Source: Styela clava
Lineage: Eukaryota > Chordata > Ascidiacea > Stolidobranchia > Styelidae
Assembly: GCF_964204865.1 (NCBI RefSeq)
Contig: NC_135263.1
Coordinates: 5,706,501-5,770,500 of the forward strand
Length of the DNA: 64,000 nt
Direction of reading: 5' to 3'
Part shown: piece by piece, positions 51,653 to 63,399 of the stretch
Numbering within the stretch: the first letter of the stretch is position 1
Layout of the letters: the number at the start of each line of letters is the position of its first letter
Translations under genes and position numbers: made by a program
The notes under the pieces: model-generated
The model's database searches: none
The model's input: only the letters and a program-made list of their open reading frames with translations
What the model was told of the DNA's origin: nothing

Positions 51653-51872
51653 AACATCGAATGATCTGGGGATATTTTCCAAGGCCAAATCCAACTTTGT
51701 CACAGGTTGCAGCTTTCATAAGCATACCTCATGACGTCGGAATATCAGTTAAGTTTCATTCTTCGACATGTTCAGAAACAAACTGGAATCATGATTACAT
51801 ATATACTAAACAAAATGAAGGCAAATTTCCGAGTTTTACAGATCACATTTTAATGAAATGGCTTAACAGATA
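51653..51872 (+). pseudogene. Orphan last exon of a third lipocalin copy
   Basis: After the acceptor ATACGTTTCAG the plus strand encodes HRMIWGYFPRPNPTLSQVAA and continues to CSETNW, nearly the same as exon 6 of the lipocalin at 39.3 kb, with the same entry phase. The frame then continues 27 residues past the position where the intact gene stops. I find no other lipocalin exon upstream on this strand, either between 50986 and 51650 or left of the hAT segment. It is therefore probably a stranded duplicate, although distant exons cannot be excluded. Confidence 0.7.
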
Positions 51873-53075
51873 ATTTATCTGAGAGATGCCAAGCTATACA
51901 TATATATTATATCAACAAATTATTCGATTCACAAGAAATTTTGTTAATTATGACCACGTTTTTTCTAAGTAGTACAAGGGTAGTTAATAATAAAATCAAT
52001 AATAAGTCAAAAAGAAATAATTGCAACGACCTACGATAATTTAAAATCAGACAGAAACGACTTTATTTATTTACCAATAGCTTATTCGAGATGGGAATTA
52101 AGGCCGCATGCACAGTGAATTTAATTTGAGCTTCAGACTTGCAAGAATTCGGAGCACCGACGCAAAAAACAAAAACAATCAGGTTCCCTCCATGACATGA
52201 CTGCCAACAGGGCCAATACCATATGTGTGGAACACCACCTATCCTATAGCAACAGTGAAAATATAACATAACTTTTTGTTCTTGGAGTGATTATGTCTGC
52301 CGCTTGATCTATAACGGTCTCTTTGTTGTCGCGGCTTGTCACATCCACGGCATCATTTCAGTATGAATCAACGAGAGTCGCAATATCTCACCCTTTGTGA
52401 TGAATGGCCTTTTCCCCACAAATAACAATTATAACATATATATAACAACAAGCCGGAGGCATCGTCGCCTCGGCATTAAACTGGGAGACAACTTTTGCTA
52501 TCTTTTGAAATGCGAATGACATCTGACAAAAATTAAGTTTGAGGAAATCAGCCGGGATATCGCAAAAGGTAATAATTTCTATAACATATGACGATATTTA
52601 AAGATAAAATTAAAACAAAATTACTTTACGACAAGGCAACAAATTTGAGGTCGAATTTTAATTTATTACATGCCAACCAGAGCTTCGGTGAGATCCACAA
52701 TGAAATCTTTTCTGAATGGAAGAGCGAGTGCCTGAGAAAAAGTGATGCGGTGTAAATTCGGGCATAGGCGTTGCCCCCCCCCTAAAAAAAATTTGTTCAA
52801 CGATTTCTTTTAAAGCCATTCTGCGGCATTTACTGTGAAACTCGTAAGTCTTCATAACTTAATTCTTATTCAAAAATCAAGTAATATTTTTCAAATTTCG
52901 GCGTTCTTTGGTTGAAACTCAATGTACATTCCATTTCAGATAACTTAAAGATATGAAGAAGAAAATGCCACAAGCTCGTAACAGCAAATGGATAGTGCAA
53001 TACACTCCCCTTCTGCCATAGACTATTCTCTCCTTATATATCGAGGGAATATCTAGGGATGTCTATAGACTAGAG
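51873..53075. other. No supported gene
   Basis: A minus-strand frame at 52063-52269 follows an acceptor-like TTGCTATAG and contains three Cys, but it matches nothing I know. A run of nine C at about 52776 and flanking sequence may be a repeat end. Confidence 0.35.
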
Positions 53076-54395
53076 CAGTGTTTCCCAACCCGAGTCCGAG
53101 GTCTCAAATAAGTCCGCGGAGCGTTTGAATGAGTCCGCAACGAGCCAGAAATTCGTGCGAGCCGCAAACGATTTTGCGGAACTTAACATCAGCCAATTTA
53201 CAATTTACGTTGGAATTTACATAAAACATAAAAAGCAAGTTTATTCACATAACATTAATCGAGTCAATAATTACTCGTTACTGAGTAGGGCTGGGCATAT
53301 ATTCGAATATTCAACTATTGGAATAGCAATTTAATATTCGAAAATTTGGTAACAGGTTACGCGACAAGTCACTTGCACTTGTGCGCGTCCCCTAATCAAA
53401 CGATTGGATTTCACAACTCACTCACGAATTTTCGACGAAAACACACAAGTCGGCACACGCGTCGATAGATGGTGGCAACCCGAATTTTCCAAATTGAAAA
53501 GCGGCAATACAAAACGGAGAACACCGTAAGTTTTGTTTTATGATGGACCGCGACCGATTAAAAACGCTTTTTTAGACATTGCAAAACGCAAAATTTTCGG
53601 GTGCTACCGTAGTATGCGTATACCAAGGCATCTTCCCTTAGGGTTGTTTGCTTTACTGCCTCAACATTGATACGCCGTACAGTACTGGTAAGTGTTGTAC
53701 GAACAGCTCAGATTTGTTGAATTCACAAAAATAGGAATCAAAACAAAATATAATCGGGCCCTTTACCACGCATTTTTATGTCCACGGATTGTCATGATAA
53801 TTTCTGAGTAGTATTGCTTTTATTTCGCCAACACAATCACAGATTAAAATGATCAAAATTAAATTAAAAATAAAGCAAGGCGATGAATATTCATTTTTCA
53901 TTTACTAATATATTTTAAATATATTTTTATTAAGTACTGAATCAAGTTGTACTTTCTGGAAATTTATAACAGATAGTGAAATTTTTCTAACAACGATAAC
54001 AAATTTGCAAGATCACAAAAATATGTAAAAAAACTAAATATAATCGGGCAATATAGTCTCACATTATTATGTTCACAGATTGCCGATTGGCGAGAAATGC
54101 TTTCACCTTGTCGTAAGTCGACGCAACCGCGAGTTACCATGAACACAATTAAATTAATATAGAAAGACATTGGATTGAATATTGTGCGACAGAAAGCCAA
54201 TTATACACTAAAAAAGTCGGGTCTTTTTAACGAACGCGTAATTGCTGCGAATTTCCGATTTTGAAATTTGTTACAATTCTGTTGTATTTGATTTTATTGC
54301 TTCTTCGCACAGGTTGCAATAAACGCACTTTGAGTCCGCAAAGATTTTCGCGGGAGAGAAAATAGTCCGCGACCAGAAAAGGTTGGGAAACGCTG
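53076..54395. mobile_element. Non-autonomous hAT element
   Basis: Termini CAGTGTTTCCCAACC / GGTTGGGAAACGCTG are flanked by a perfect 8-bp duplication GACTAGAG (53068-53075 and 54396-54403). The motif AGTCCGC is repeated near both ends. The 1320 bp hold no transposase frame. An internal TAGGGCTGGGCATATATTCG near 53286 may be the end of a further nested element. Confidence 0.9.
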
Positions 54396-54587
54396 GACTA
54401 GAGACTTATTTGAAGTGGCTATGTGAACGGACACCCTGCGAGCGAGCTCTTTAACGGGAAGTTTCGTCTGACTCGCGTTCTAACTTTTCACTATACAATT
54501 TCCCATTTCATTTTTCCACGTTTTATCATTTATTTCACGTCCATATTTATTGGACACGTTTAGTGACCATAACGATCGTTTCAATAT

Positions 54588-54612
54588 TATGTTGTTGTTG
54601 TTGTTGTTCTTG
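54588..54612. repeat. GTT trinucleotide microsatellite
   Basis: A run of GTT units in otherwise unremarkable AT-rich sequence. Between 54404 and 55778 I see no gene. Confidence 0.6.
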
Positions 54613-55778
54613 TTCTTTGACACGTTTTTAAAAAATCGCTTTTCTCTTCGAATACTGGACCAATTGCTTTGAAATTTTCAGTGGTTAAAGATTAATTTCT
54701 TCGCTAGAAGGCTATTACTTTTATTTATTTCAAAATTTTGCGTGAATTCTATGAAATTTGATATTTCGTCTAAAATTTTGCTGTATTATTTTTTATCCAT
54801 GGGTACACGGATTTTAGTCAGTGTCATGACTGGCTGTACGTTTTGATTCTGCAAAATTCTTGCTACTGGAAATTCAGAACTTTTTTGAGGGTACCGGTAG
54901 CGTCAAAGGTACCGGTAAGGACTGATTCGCTCTGGTCTAACGTGTCCATATATTTGTGCGTAGCTCTCTTGTCTTATAAATAAACCTTGTTACATAGAAT
55001 AGTCTGTGATTTTTACTGATCATGTCCTGTAAAATGTGATGCCAGGATATTTACGGTATTTTTTATCGGGTTTTGAATGTAAATCCCAGTAATATGTAAT
55101 GCCAGGCGATTGCCGGTAAATATTTCATATAGTGTAGGCAAATTCATGATTCGGGAAATCCTGAATCCACATGTGTATTTTCTTGCAGATGGCTTTAGCT
55201 GTATGATACTCCATTGTTGGTCCGTGAATATTCACTATCTCCTCGAATGCTTCCCCATTGACGTATTCGACACCAACAGAAAGCTTCTACAATCCTTAAA
55301 ATAATTGGAAGATAGAAAACAATAAAAGCAAAAGTCAGCAGTGAAAATCTCGAGGAAATTCGAAACTTAAATATTTTTATCTTTATTTGATATACTTCCT
55401 TAACAATATTTATAAGTTAACAGTCATTGAGGCAGTCAAACTTCTTTTTTCATAATATTCCGCACAATATTGTTTATTATTTGAAATGACTCGCTAGTAT
55501 TCAAGCCATGACACGTTGACTTAACACTTGCTTGGAACATTGGACACAATACGCAATTTTATAAATTGTAGATGGCCGACAAGTCATCATTGAACCCCAT
55601 CAAAATGTGTTGTTTTGGAAAATATTAAAAATAGTCGCAATATAATCTGGAATAACTTACCTACTCCGAAACCAGAGGTTGCACCAATGCATAAAACGAC
55701 ATCTATCATCAATCTCAACATTTTTACCCTTCGACCGAACGTATTGCGGTTGAACTAAATTGAGACTGTTGGTTCCAT

Positions 55779-55955
55779 TACATTTGAACCCACGTACATT
55801 TGAACCCATGACAATTGCATCTGTATGCTATTGCACCTATGGAATTTTTTTTGTTTCACGGATAGTCTAACCCTAACCCATGGGTTTTAGCACCCGCATA
55901 TAGATTGAACCCGTGGATATACGCATGGGTTCAAATGTACGTGGGTTCAAATGTA
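55779..55955. mobile_element. Palindromic MITE with doubled terminal motif
   Basis: Each terminus contains two tandem copies of a CATTTGAACCC(A/C) unit, inverted at the other end as GGGTTCAAATG. The centre is about 120 bp and non-coding. Just outside both ends is GAGACTGTT (about 55762 and 55965), a longer direct repeat than a plain TA duplication. Confidence 0.75.
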
Positions 55956-58448
55956 CGATCACCGAGACTGTTAGTAACGTTATATATACCGTCGCGCCTG
56001 ACCATTTCTTCTATATTTAAACATTTTATTGTTATGTGTAATTAGAAAACTGAAATCTCGCCACATTCGGTGTCATGTGACATCATTAACTGAGTTGGCA
56101 ACGTAAAATCTTTTCAGTTCAAAAAACTCGTCCGGCTAATAAATTACGTCGCAATATATATCGCAAACTGCACTTAACTATAAGTTATAAATTATAAAAT
56201 ATGCATGCGGCCTTCGGCACTATTCTCAACATTTGATGTGTCCCTCGGAAGCCTGCAACTTTGGCATTGTTGCTGACTTGCTGTATTAAACTGGCACAAA
56301 AAAAATAATCTGATCTTACCAACACTCAACACCCACATGAAGAAAATTTAAATTAGCTAAGTTGGGAATAAATAAATCATTCTCATAAATTGATATCAAT
56401 TTCGGTGGTCGGGCTTTTATCTAAATTAATCTTCGGTGGCTTCGGTAGTAAAAAAAACTCAACTTTTGTTTCAAAAATTGTTCTCAGTTATTTTTGTTCG
56501 AATTAAAAATAAATGCATCTGTCAATCACTGTAAATTTAACAAAGTTCACAAACGTTTAGTGAAAAATTGACAGGAAAAAATAAGGTAGTTTTAAGTAAC
56601 TGTGGAAAACAATTTCCAATCGTTTTACAAGAATTCATGTCGAATAATCGTTTTTAATGAGAACAAAGTTATAAAAATCTTAAGAAGGCAATTGTAATGT
56701 ATTTTCGAGTGAACCATGAGATACTGTTTGAAAGTTGTAGTAAATTTCAAGTGAATTTTTATGATTTTAAATGTTACCGTTATGATTGATGTGAATGAAC
56801 AGTAGAAAGAAATTTGTAGAAAAAATGCATAATTCAACAGCATAATATAATTGAAGTATTGGAATGTTAGTTTTAGTTATCTCCATGGTCAAAGAGTGAA
56901 CAGCAGTATCAAAATGTTGATTCTTATTCCTGCATGTATTGGAGCCCACAGATGTCCCAGATCTGCAGCATTTCAGGGAATTTGTTGATGTGATGAAAAC
57001 ACACACAGTACGATTCCTATTGTAAAGGTGTGGACCGGGATGGCGTGGGACAGAGTTCGTTTGTTCGGTTCCAATACAAAGAGTCCAGTTAATGAATCTT
57101 TTATTTGCAAACATACTTTCTCTATATTGATGAGTTGTTGGCTCGGCCTATCCTGCATAAATATTTGATATGATAGTATACTGTTTAATGATATAAATAC
57201 AAATATTGCTCCTCTACAATAATTAAACAAATTTTACACGCTCCAAAAAAAATAAACTAAACAAAAATTGCTGTCGCTACAGATTCACTACGGTATACAC
57301 AAGAATAAGGTTCGGGGTCGAAGTCATTTTTAAAAAATAAGCAATTCTAAACGATTTAAAAAAAATTGAATTTCTCAATTCGAGATGAATGAAGTTTCCA
57401 ACAAAAACGTTTTTGTAAATACAATTTCAATATTCTGACGTGTTAAGAGTCAACTTTTTATTACTTTTACTACTCCTCGCATTAGCGCAAAAGCGTTGGA
57501 AACGAAAATGGAGTAGTTACTTCATAAGAGCCCTAATCAACTGCAAAAACAACATAGTTCATAACAATTTTTGTATGTTATTGTTTTACCAGAAAGAATT
57601 AGTCTTGAAACAGAATGGGGAAGCTTCATCTCCACCACGTGAGACATATGACTTTCTTTCCTTCCAGCCAGCGGGCGCACTTGTTGTTTATAAAGATGAA
57701 TATGTTGAAGCACTTCGATCTTTTAAATATTCCGATTGAATTATTGGAGGGGCCCTTTGCCAAACAGAGGAATAATCTCGTTGATACATTAATGCATGCT
57801 TTGATAGCTAGTGTTGACGAAGAAAATGGGAATAAAACGCAATATAATTCATTTTCGAGTTTCATTTATGTCGGTGTTGAGAGATTGAATGGCAGTAAAA
57901 AGCTTTCTAATGCGGTCAGTGTCAGGGGTTCCATATTGAATAGAGAAAGTATTTGTCTCAAAATTTGTTTGTGCCAATCTCATAATAGTTGCACGCTTAC
58001 TCTCAGCGTCAGTTGCCCAAGTTGCCTACTTGTTGCCTGATATATTTACTTATTTCAAACCACCATTTTGATTCCAAGTGTATAACCAACCACCTGTCGT
58101 TCAAAAGTACTGGTAGAAACTTCAGTATGGTTTATCGCAGCCTTTCCAAAACTAATTTTATATTGTTGTAACTGAATTAAGATTCGAATCCCAACAACAC
58201 TTAAAATTAAAAAAAAAAATAGGAATTATCGAGTTAGGGTTAGGAATGCATATTGCGCTGGGAATTCAGAGTTTCAAATCCTTGCTAACTCCAATTGGAT
58301 AATTACTAAGTTGTTATTATTTGATTTACTCCCAACCACAATTATGAGCTAATATTCACCACCGTAAATTTTAATTGTTACGCCATGATTAGTATCTCGC
58401 TGATTAGCCAATGTTACATAAGTAAACAAGTAAGTGGATGCTCTATGG
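55956..58448. other. No supported gene
   Basis: The longest frames (57440-57739 and 57615-58040 on plus, 56767-57230 on minus) overlap one another, have no family resemblance and lack consistent splice sites. One begins with a hydrophobic run that could imitate a signal peptide. I do not call them genes. Confidence 0.4.
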
Positions 58449-59355
58449 CAGTGGTCGGCAACCACCGGGCCGCGGCCCATTACCGGTCCGCGGAGAGGTT
58501 ACTGCCGGTCCGCAGAAGGGTGACACAAAAACGAACAAGGCCCAAATAACACCTCTACAATCTAAAAATCACAAACCCGCCGACTAAAAAACAGCACCCA
58601 ATAGCAAACAAAACAAATACAACACATCCGAGCAGCATGTCTGACTTCACAAACAATTTTCACGACAATATGTTGCAATAATGCCGCGTCAATTGCGTCC
58701 TCTGAGTCTGTGTGAGAAATAAGATCTCGCAAACAAAATGATTCTCGCTAACAATGTGACTGCTGGCTCGCAGCTACAGTTCCGTACGTAGTCAGCTATT
58801 TACACTGTGCTTAACCCATACTCTATTATGATAATCATAAAGCTAGCACACATCTTGTAATAAAATTATTTATGGCTGAACTAACATGAATAATGCAATT
58901 CTTGAACGACTGCGCCTCAATATCTAACTGTGAGAGTAGATATACCGGGCGACATCATCCAAGAGAAGAAAAAAATTCAAGAGCAAGAATTGTATTTGCA
59001 AAATGGATTTGTAGCCGTAAGTGACAGAAACGAAATTTGCCCAGTTTGCGTCCTTTGTCATACTAAGCTTTCAAATGAGGCAATGAAGCCTTCGAACGAT
59101 GAGATTGTCTTGTCAAAGACAAAATACCGAAGTAGGATGAACCCAAGAAACACACCACGTTTGACCATGGCTAAGAATTGGGAACAGTTATTGGTCAGCA
59201 AACAAATGCAGATCTTTATTAATAGATTAAATAGCATCATCTTTGTTTTTGAATATAAAGCCAACATACATTTTCTAACGCTTAATATTTACTACAGAAG
59301 CTTAGTTCGTTTGTATAAAGGTGGTCCGCCACTTAAAAAAGATTGCCGACCATTG
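58449..59355 (+). mobile_element. hAT element with a transposase N-terminal remnant
   Basis: Termini CAGTGGTCGGCAACC and the inverted GATTGCCGACCATTG are flanked by CTCTATGG on both sides (58441-58448 and 59356-59363). Subterminal GGTCCGC repeats are present. A frame from 58930 carries a stretch like the BED-finger start of SCAND3/ZBED-type hAT transposases: YLQNGFVAVSD, then CVLCHTKLSNEAMKPS with the C-x2-C pair. The usual His-x-x-x-His half does not follow, and the rest of the transposase is absent, so the element is an internal-deletion derivative. Confidence 0.88.
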
Positions 59356-59470
59356 CTCTATGGAACACCCGTTGTCGGGAATCGTAGCAAAGTTTAACGT
59401 GTGAGGTAGTTTCTTTTTTTGGAATTTGAATAAAAGTCAAATTTTTTTAATTAATATTCAAAGTCTAGAG

Positions 59471-59553
59471 TAGGGGTGTAGAGTAGGGCCGACCCGCGGC
59501 TTCACCCAATTACTTGAATCTGGCCCTCCTGTAATAAAGGTTTCACACCCCTG
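59471..59553. mobile_element. Very short hAT-type MITE
   Basis: TAGGGGTGTAGAG / TTTCACACCCCTG form short inverted ends over 83 bp, flanked by GTCTAGAG and GTCTAGAC (7 of 8 identical). It abuts the next hAT. Confidence 0.5.
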
Positions 59554-59568
59554 GTCTAGACTCTAAAG

Positions 59569-60925
59569 CAGGGGTGGCCAACCTTTCACATACCATGCGC
59601 CACGTTTTAAACATAATGTTTCAGATGCGCCGTAAATCTCTTGTATTCCCACGCCTAATGTCCGCTTCTTGTTGAAATTATATAAATTTATAATACACAC
59701 ACATATATACACACGTATATGTAGTTTTTACAATTTACAACTTCACGTGAATAGAAATTAAGCAAGGAAGTATAATAAATAAAACTGATCAATTTTATTT
59801 AAGTACCGCCTTTATGAGACTTTTGCTGCTGTACACAACTGCAAATGTTTACAAACAAAAATCATCCTTAATACACGCCTTTACACACACAAGAAGAAAC
59901 TTTACCAATTAAATTTACAGAAAACCACTCATTTGGAGAATTACCGAATCACTGAATGAACAAATTTCAATGACAGCGCATATATATAGTTAACTCAACG
60001 AAAATTCTCGTATCCACGCAAAAATTCGAGCAATTTACGATAAACAGATTACGATTGATTACGAAAAGGGAACCATTGTGACGCCATGCTTCAAGTAAAA
60101 ACTACAGCCTTCCTGAAAGTGGGAGAAAAACGCATTCTGTCTTATGAGCATTACGCAATAAAGCTGTTTTAACGACGAAGAGAAAAAGGTACGATTAAGA
60201 AGTAAAGTTAGGCGTAATATTGTGAGAACAGGCCTTTAGTATCAATATCTACTCCACTCCACCCTCGATTCTAATTGGCTTTTGCTATTGCTAATCAGCT
60301 GTTTGGCCTAGCGTCGCGTGATTTTACTCCAGGCTTCTTCGAGATAAGTACTTGCGTCACAGCAAGCGATATTTCGCTTGTGTTGACAACGGTCATTTGA
60401 AGTTTGGATGAAAAAGGTGGTATTTAGGGGTCATTTTCAGCATGTTGTGGGTTGATTTATAATACATTTTTTAGGCTTGGGAAATTCAACTGGTTGTTCA
60501 ATGGTTATTGGGAGATATTTGGGGAGTCTGGGCAATGGAAAATCCATGTTTCAAGCTGATAAATGACGATTTTCTATTTTTCCAGAAGTTCTGAACTTTT
60601 TACTTCAGTAGGAAAAAAATAGTAAATTTCACTAATTTTTGCTAAAAGTCTAGAATGAATGTCACGAAGTCCGTCCAAAAGCTAACGTCGATAATCGCCT
60701 GTTGTTTCTAATTCCAACAAGCCGTAAGGGGGCGACGTGGAGTAAGAAGAATAGATTTTAGCTACAATCAAAAGTCACCATGTAAATCGCAAAAAAACGG
60801 CTTGGTGTGGAGAAGCCAAGTGCAATTAACAATTTTGGCATGAAAAGGGTTAAAGATGCAATGCGCCACCTCTAATCATGCAATGCGCCACGTTTGGCGC
60901 ATGCGCCATAGGTTGGCCACCCCTG
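59569..60925. mobile_element. Non-autonomous hAT element
   Basis: Perfect 15-bp inverted ends CAGGGGTGGCCAACC / GGTTGGCCACCCCTG are flanked by the 8-bp duplication CTCTAAAG (59561-59568 and 60926-60933). The motif ATGCGCCA(C/T) is repeated near both ends. No transposase is present in the 1357 bp. Confidence 0.92.
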
Positions 60926-60933
60926 CTCTAAAG

Positions 60934-62700
60934 GGTTTGACATTTTGGTGTGAAGTCTAATTTGAAGTCGCTGTTATTTTGCCAATACCTTGACCTTCTT
61001 TTTCGCTGAATTGTTTTTTTCGGTGGGTTGCTCCTGTTTATATCGTGGCATATTATTGGCTTAGAAATAGCTAAACAGATAATCGTTCCCAATGCATGAA
61101 CGTGAATGGTGGAGCAATGGAAAGCGTTACACGAACTGCAGTTTTCATCTAAATTAGAAATCCTAATAACGAAGCTTGACACAAAGTTTTGAGCGGAGAA
61201 ATGCGAAAGTTTGCCAAATGATTATAAAAAAAATTCGGCCGAGGATATATTTCTGGATGAGTAATAAGCTCTAATTCCTCAGTATTACTGTGAGGTTTCT
61301 TTAATTCTTGTAAATTTGAAAAAGTTCATAAATTTCCACTAATGAAGTATTGACAGAATAAAATAAGGCAATTCCAATTTACTGTGCAACATTACAGAAA
61401 AAGAAATCGCAAACTGTAGTGAAAATTCTAGAAAGTCTTCGGGTAAATACGGTAAAAATAGGGAAATCGTTAATGTTTTAGGTTAGGGTGTCTAGACGTA
61501 ATGTAGAAATTAGGAATTTTTGAATGAACTTATTACCACAAGAAAATGAAATCATGAAAAACAAGATAAATCAAGAAAATGAAATTTTTCCGCGTATGAG
61601 CCAAAGATGAAGTTATAATTTAGCTCTGGTTCAGGACTGTTCTTATAATATTCATAAAACAGCGAATTCAGAAATGCAAAATATGATTTTTTTACATAAT
61701 ACGCATTCGCTTGTGGTATCATAAATTGTGAATTGAAGAGAACTTCCAATTATTACTACTAGCCTTTGTACACTAGAAGCCGAAGCCGAGAAATGTTTAA
61801 AATCCTAATAATTCTCTTTGTATGTGTTGGAGCGACTTGTTCCTGTACTTTTATATAAGATATGTTGATTTACCGTACATAACTTTTATACATGACTTTT
61901 CATATATTTAGTTGTTGAAATCGTTTTAGGAATTGCAAAATTATTTAAAAGTTCAGAATGAGCCTGTCAATTTTGGAGTAAAGTTGAAATAGGTCATGAA
62001 CTATTACAAATGGAATGTATATTAGCAGAAGAAAATATAGCAATTTCAGTTTACTGTGCAACATTACAGGAAAAGAAAACCCGAATTGTAGTGAAGAATT
62101 CCAAAAGGTCATCGGATATGATTATCCGCGCGAACAAGGATACATGTACGGCTAAACAAATAGTGAAATCAGAAGGAGGGAAGGGACTTTCCTTCCCCGA
62201 CTCAAATCACTTTTATTATTACAAATCAAAGCGCATTGAAAAGCAGAATAGAATTTATTAGCATTAATTTACAACTAGTTACGGGTAAGAATTTACCGAC
62301 GGCTATCGCTAATAAGTAGCAACGATAAGTGTGAAAAAAAAACATTTCCTTGCCTTTTTGCGTCATATTTTCCAATTCCCAATCTTGCATAACGCGTGTC
62401 AACACCTTTTTGTAAATTTAGGAACGCCGAACCAGCCAATACGTCACGATGAAAATTAAGGTCGCGTTTATCAAACAGCAATATGACAACGGAAGAGAAC
62501 GGGATTTCCCGCGGACCGGTAAAAATCCTTTGCGGACCGGCCATTGGGAACCACGGCACGTAGGCCTGTAGGCAAATAGGATGAGACTTAAGAACATGCG
62601 TGAACACTGTTTATTTCATGTCTGATTTCGGATCTAGGCGAGGCGCGTGCATTGCACCAGAGACGTTCTAACGAAAGTGAAGATTAATTTCGACAAAGTA
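60934..62700. other. No supported gene; hAT fragment near 62500-62560
   Basis: GCGGACCGG occurs twice, followed by CCATTGGGAACCACGG, similar to the terminus of the 58449 element, but no complete pair or duplication is found. Other frames are short and unconvincing. Confidence 0.35.
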
Positions 62701-62749
62701 ACTATTTGTAATCGTATTATGAGCAATAGCGTAGCCTGGATTGTCGGGT

Positions 62750-62970
62750 TTTATATATTGCAACCTTCGAATATCGTTTTCAGTGTTAATAAGAATATCG
62801 AATGGCGGGTGGCGGGTGCACATCCCAGCGACACCCGTCCACGTTTTGATTGAAAGTATTCCACAATTATTTCATGTTTTGTCGTAATTGTAGGCATTCG
62901 CGCCACATTGAATTACAGACGACACGAAAGGATTTAAATCAGCGCCGACTTGAAGAACTTATGTTATTCG
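62750..62970. repeat. Segment similar to the interior of the hAT at 11.8 kb
   Basis: Shared blocks in order: ACCTTCGAATATCG, AAGAATATCG, CACCCGTCC/CCGTCC-ACGTT, and ATCAGC(A/G)CCGAC near the end, followed in both by GAAGAA. It is therefore a second, decayed copy of that element; termini were not found. Confidence 0.5.
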
Positions 62971-63399
62971 GATGAGACGTCCCTCTATTGTTATATTTTA
63001 TTAGTTGTAATCTTAAACAACTTTGTAAACATTCGGCAACAAGCAGGAGAAAAGCGCAACCACGAGCGGGTACGAACAGCGCCAGTATGGACGCATATTA
63101 ATGGATCCTGCCACAATGCTTCACCCCGAATACAACACACAAGTCCTTAGTGACAAATAATATCAAATGTAAACAACAACAGACTCTTAAGACAACTTAA
63201 CAAGGAATGATTAGAAATAGTATAACACGATCGAAGAGCGCGACGGGAAAAAAGGTTACACGCATGAGCGAGTTGATTAGAGTGTTACATGTAATAATGT
63301 AAAGGAAACACAAATAAACTGGCGTTACCGCTTTCTCTTGTCGAAAAACGAATAATATATTTTAATATATTACACAATATAATATATCATTATGAAAAA

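Noticed and set aside
52063-52269. Possible last exon after TTGCTATAG with three Cys
   Set aside because: No partner exon or recognisable domain could be found on that strand.
56767-57230. Minus-strand Cys-containing frames
   Set aside because: Two overlapping frames compete, there are no conserved motifs, and no convincing acceptor or donor pairs.
57440-58040. Plus-strand frame opening with a hydrophobic LLLLLLLALA run, and an overlapping 141-residue frame
   Set aside because: The frames overlap one another and match no family. The first looks like a signal peptide by chance, and its continuation is low in structure.
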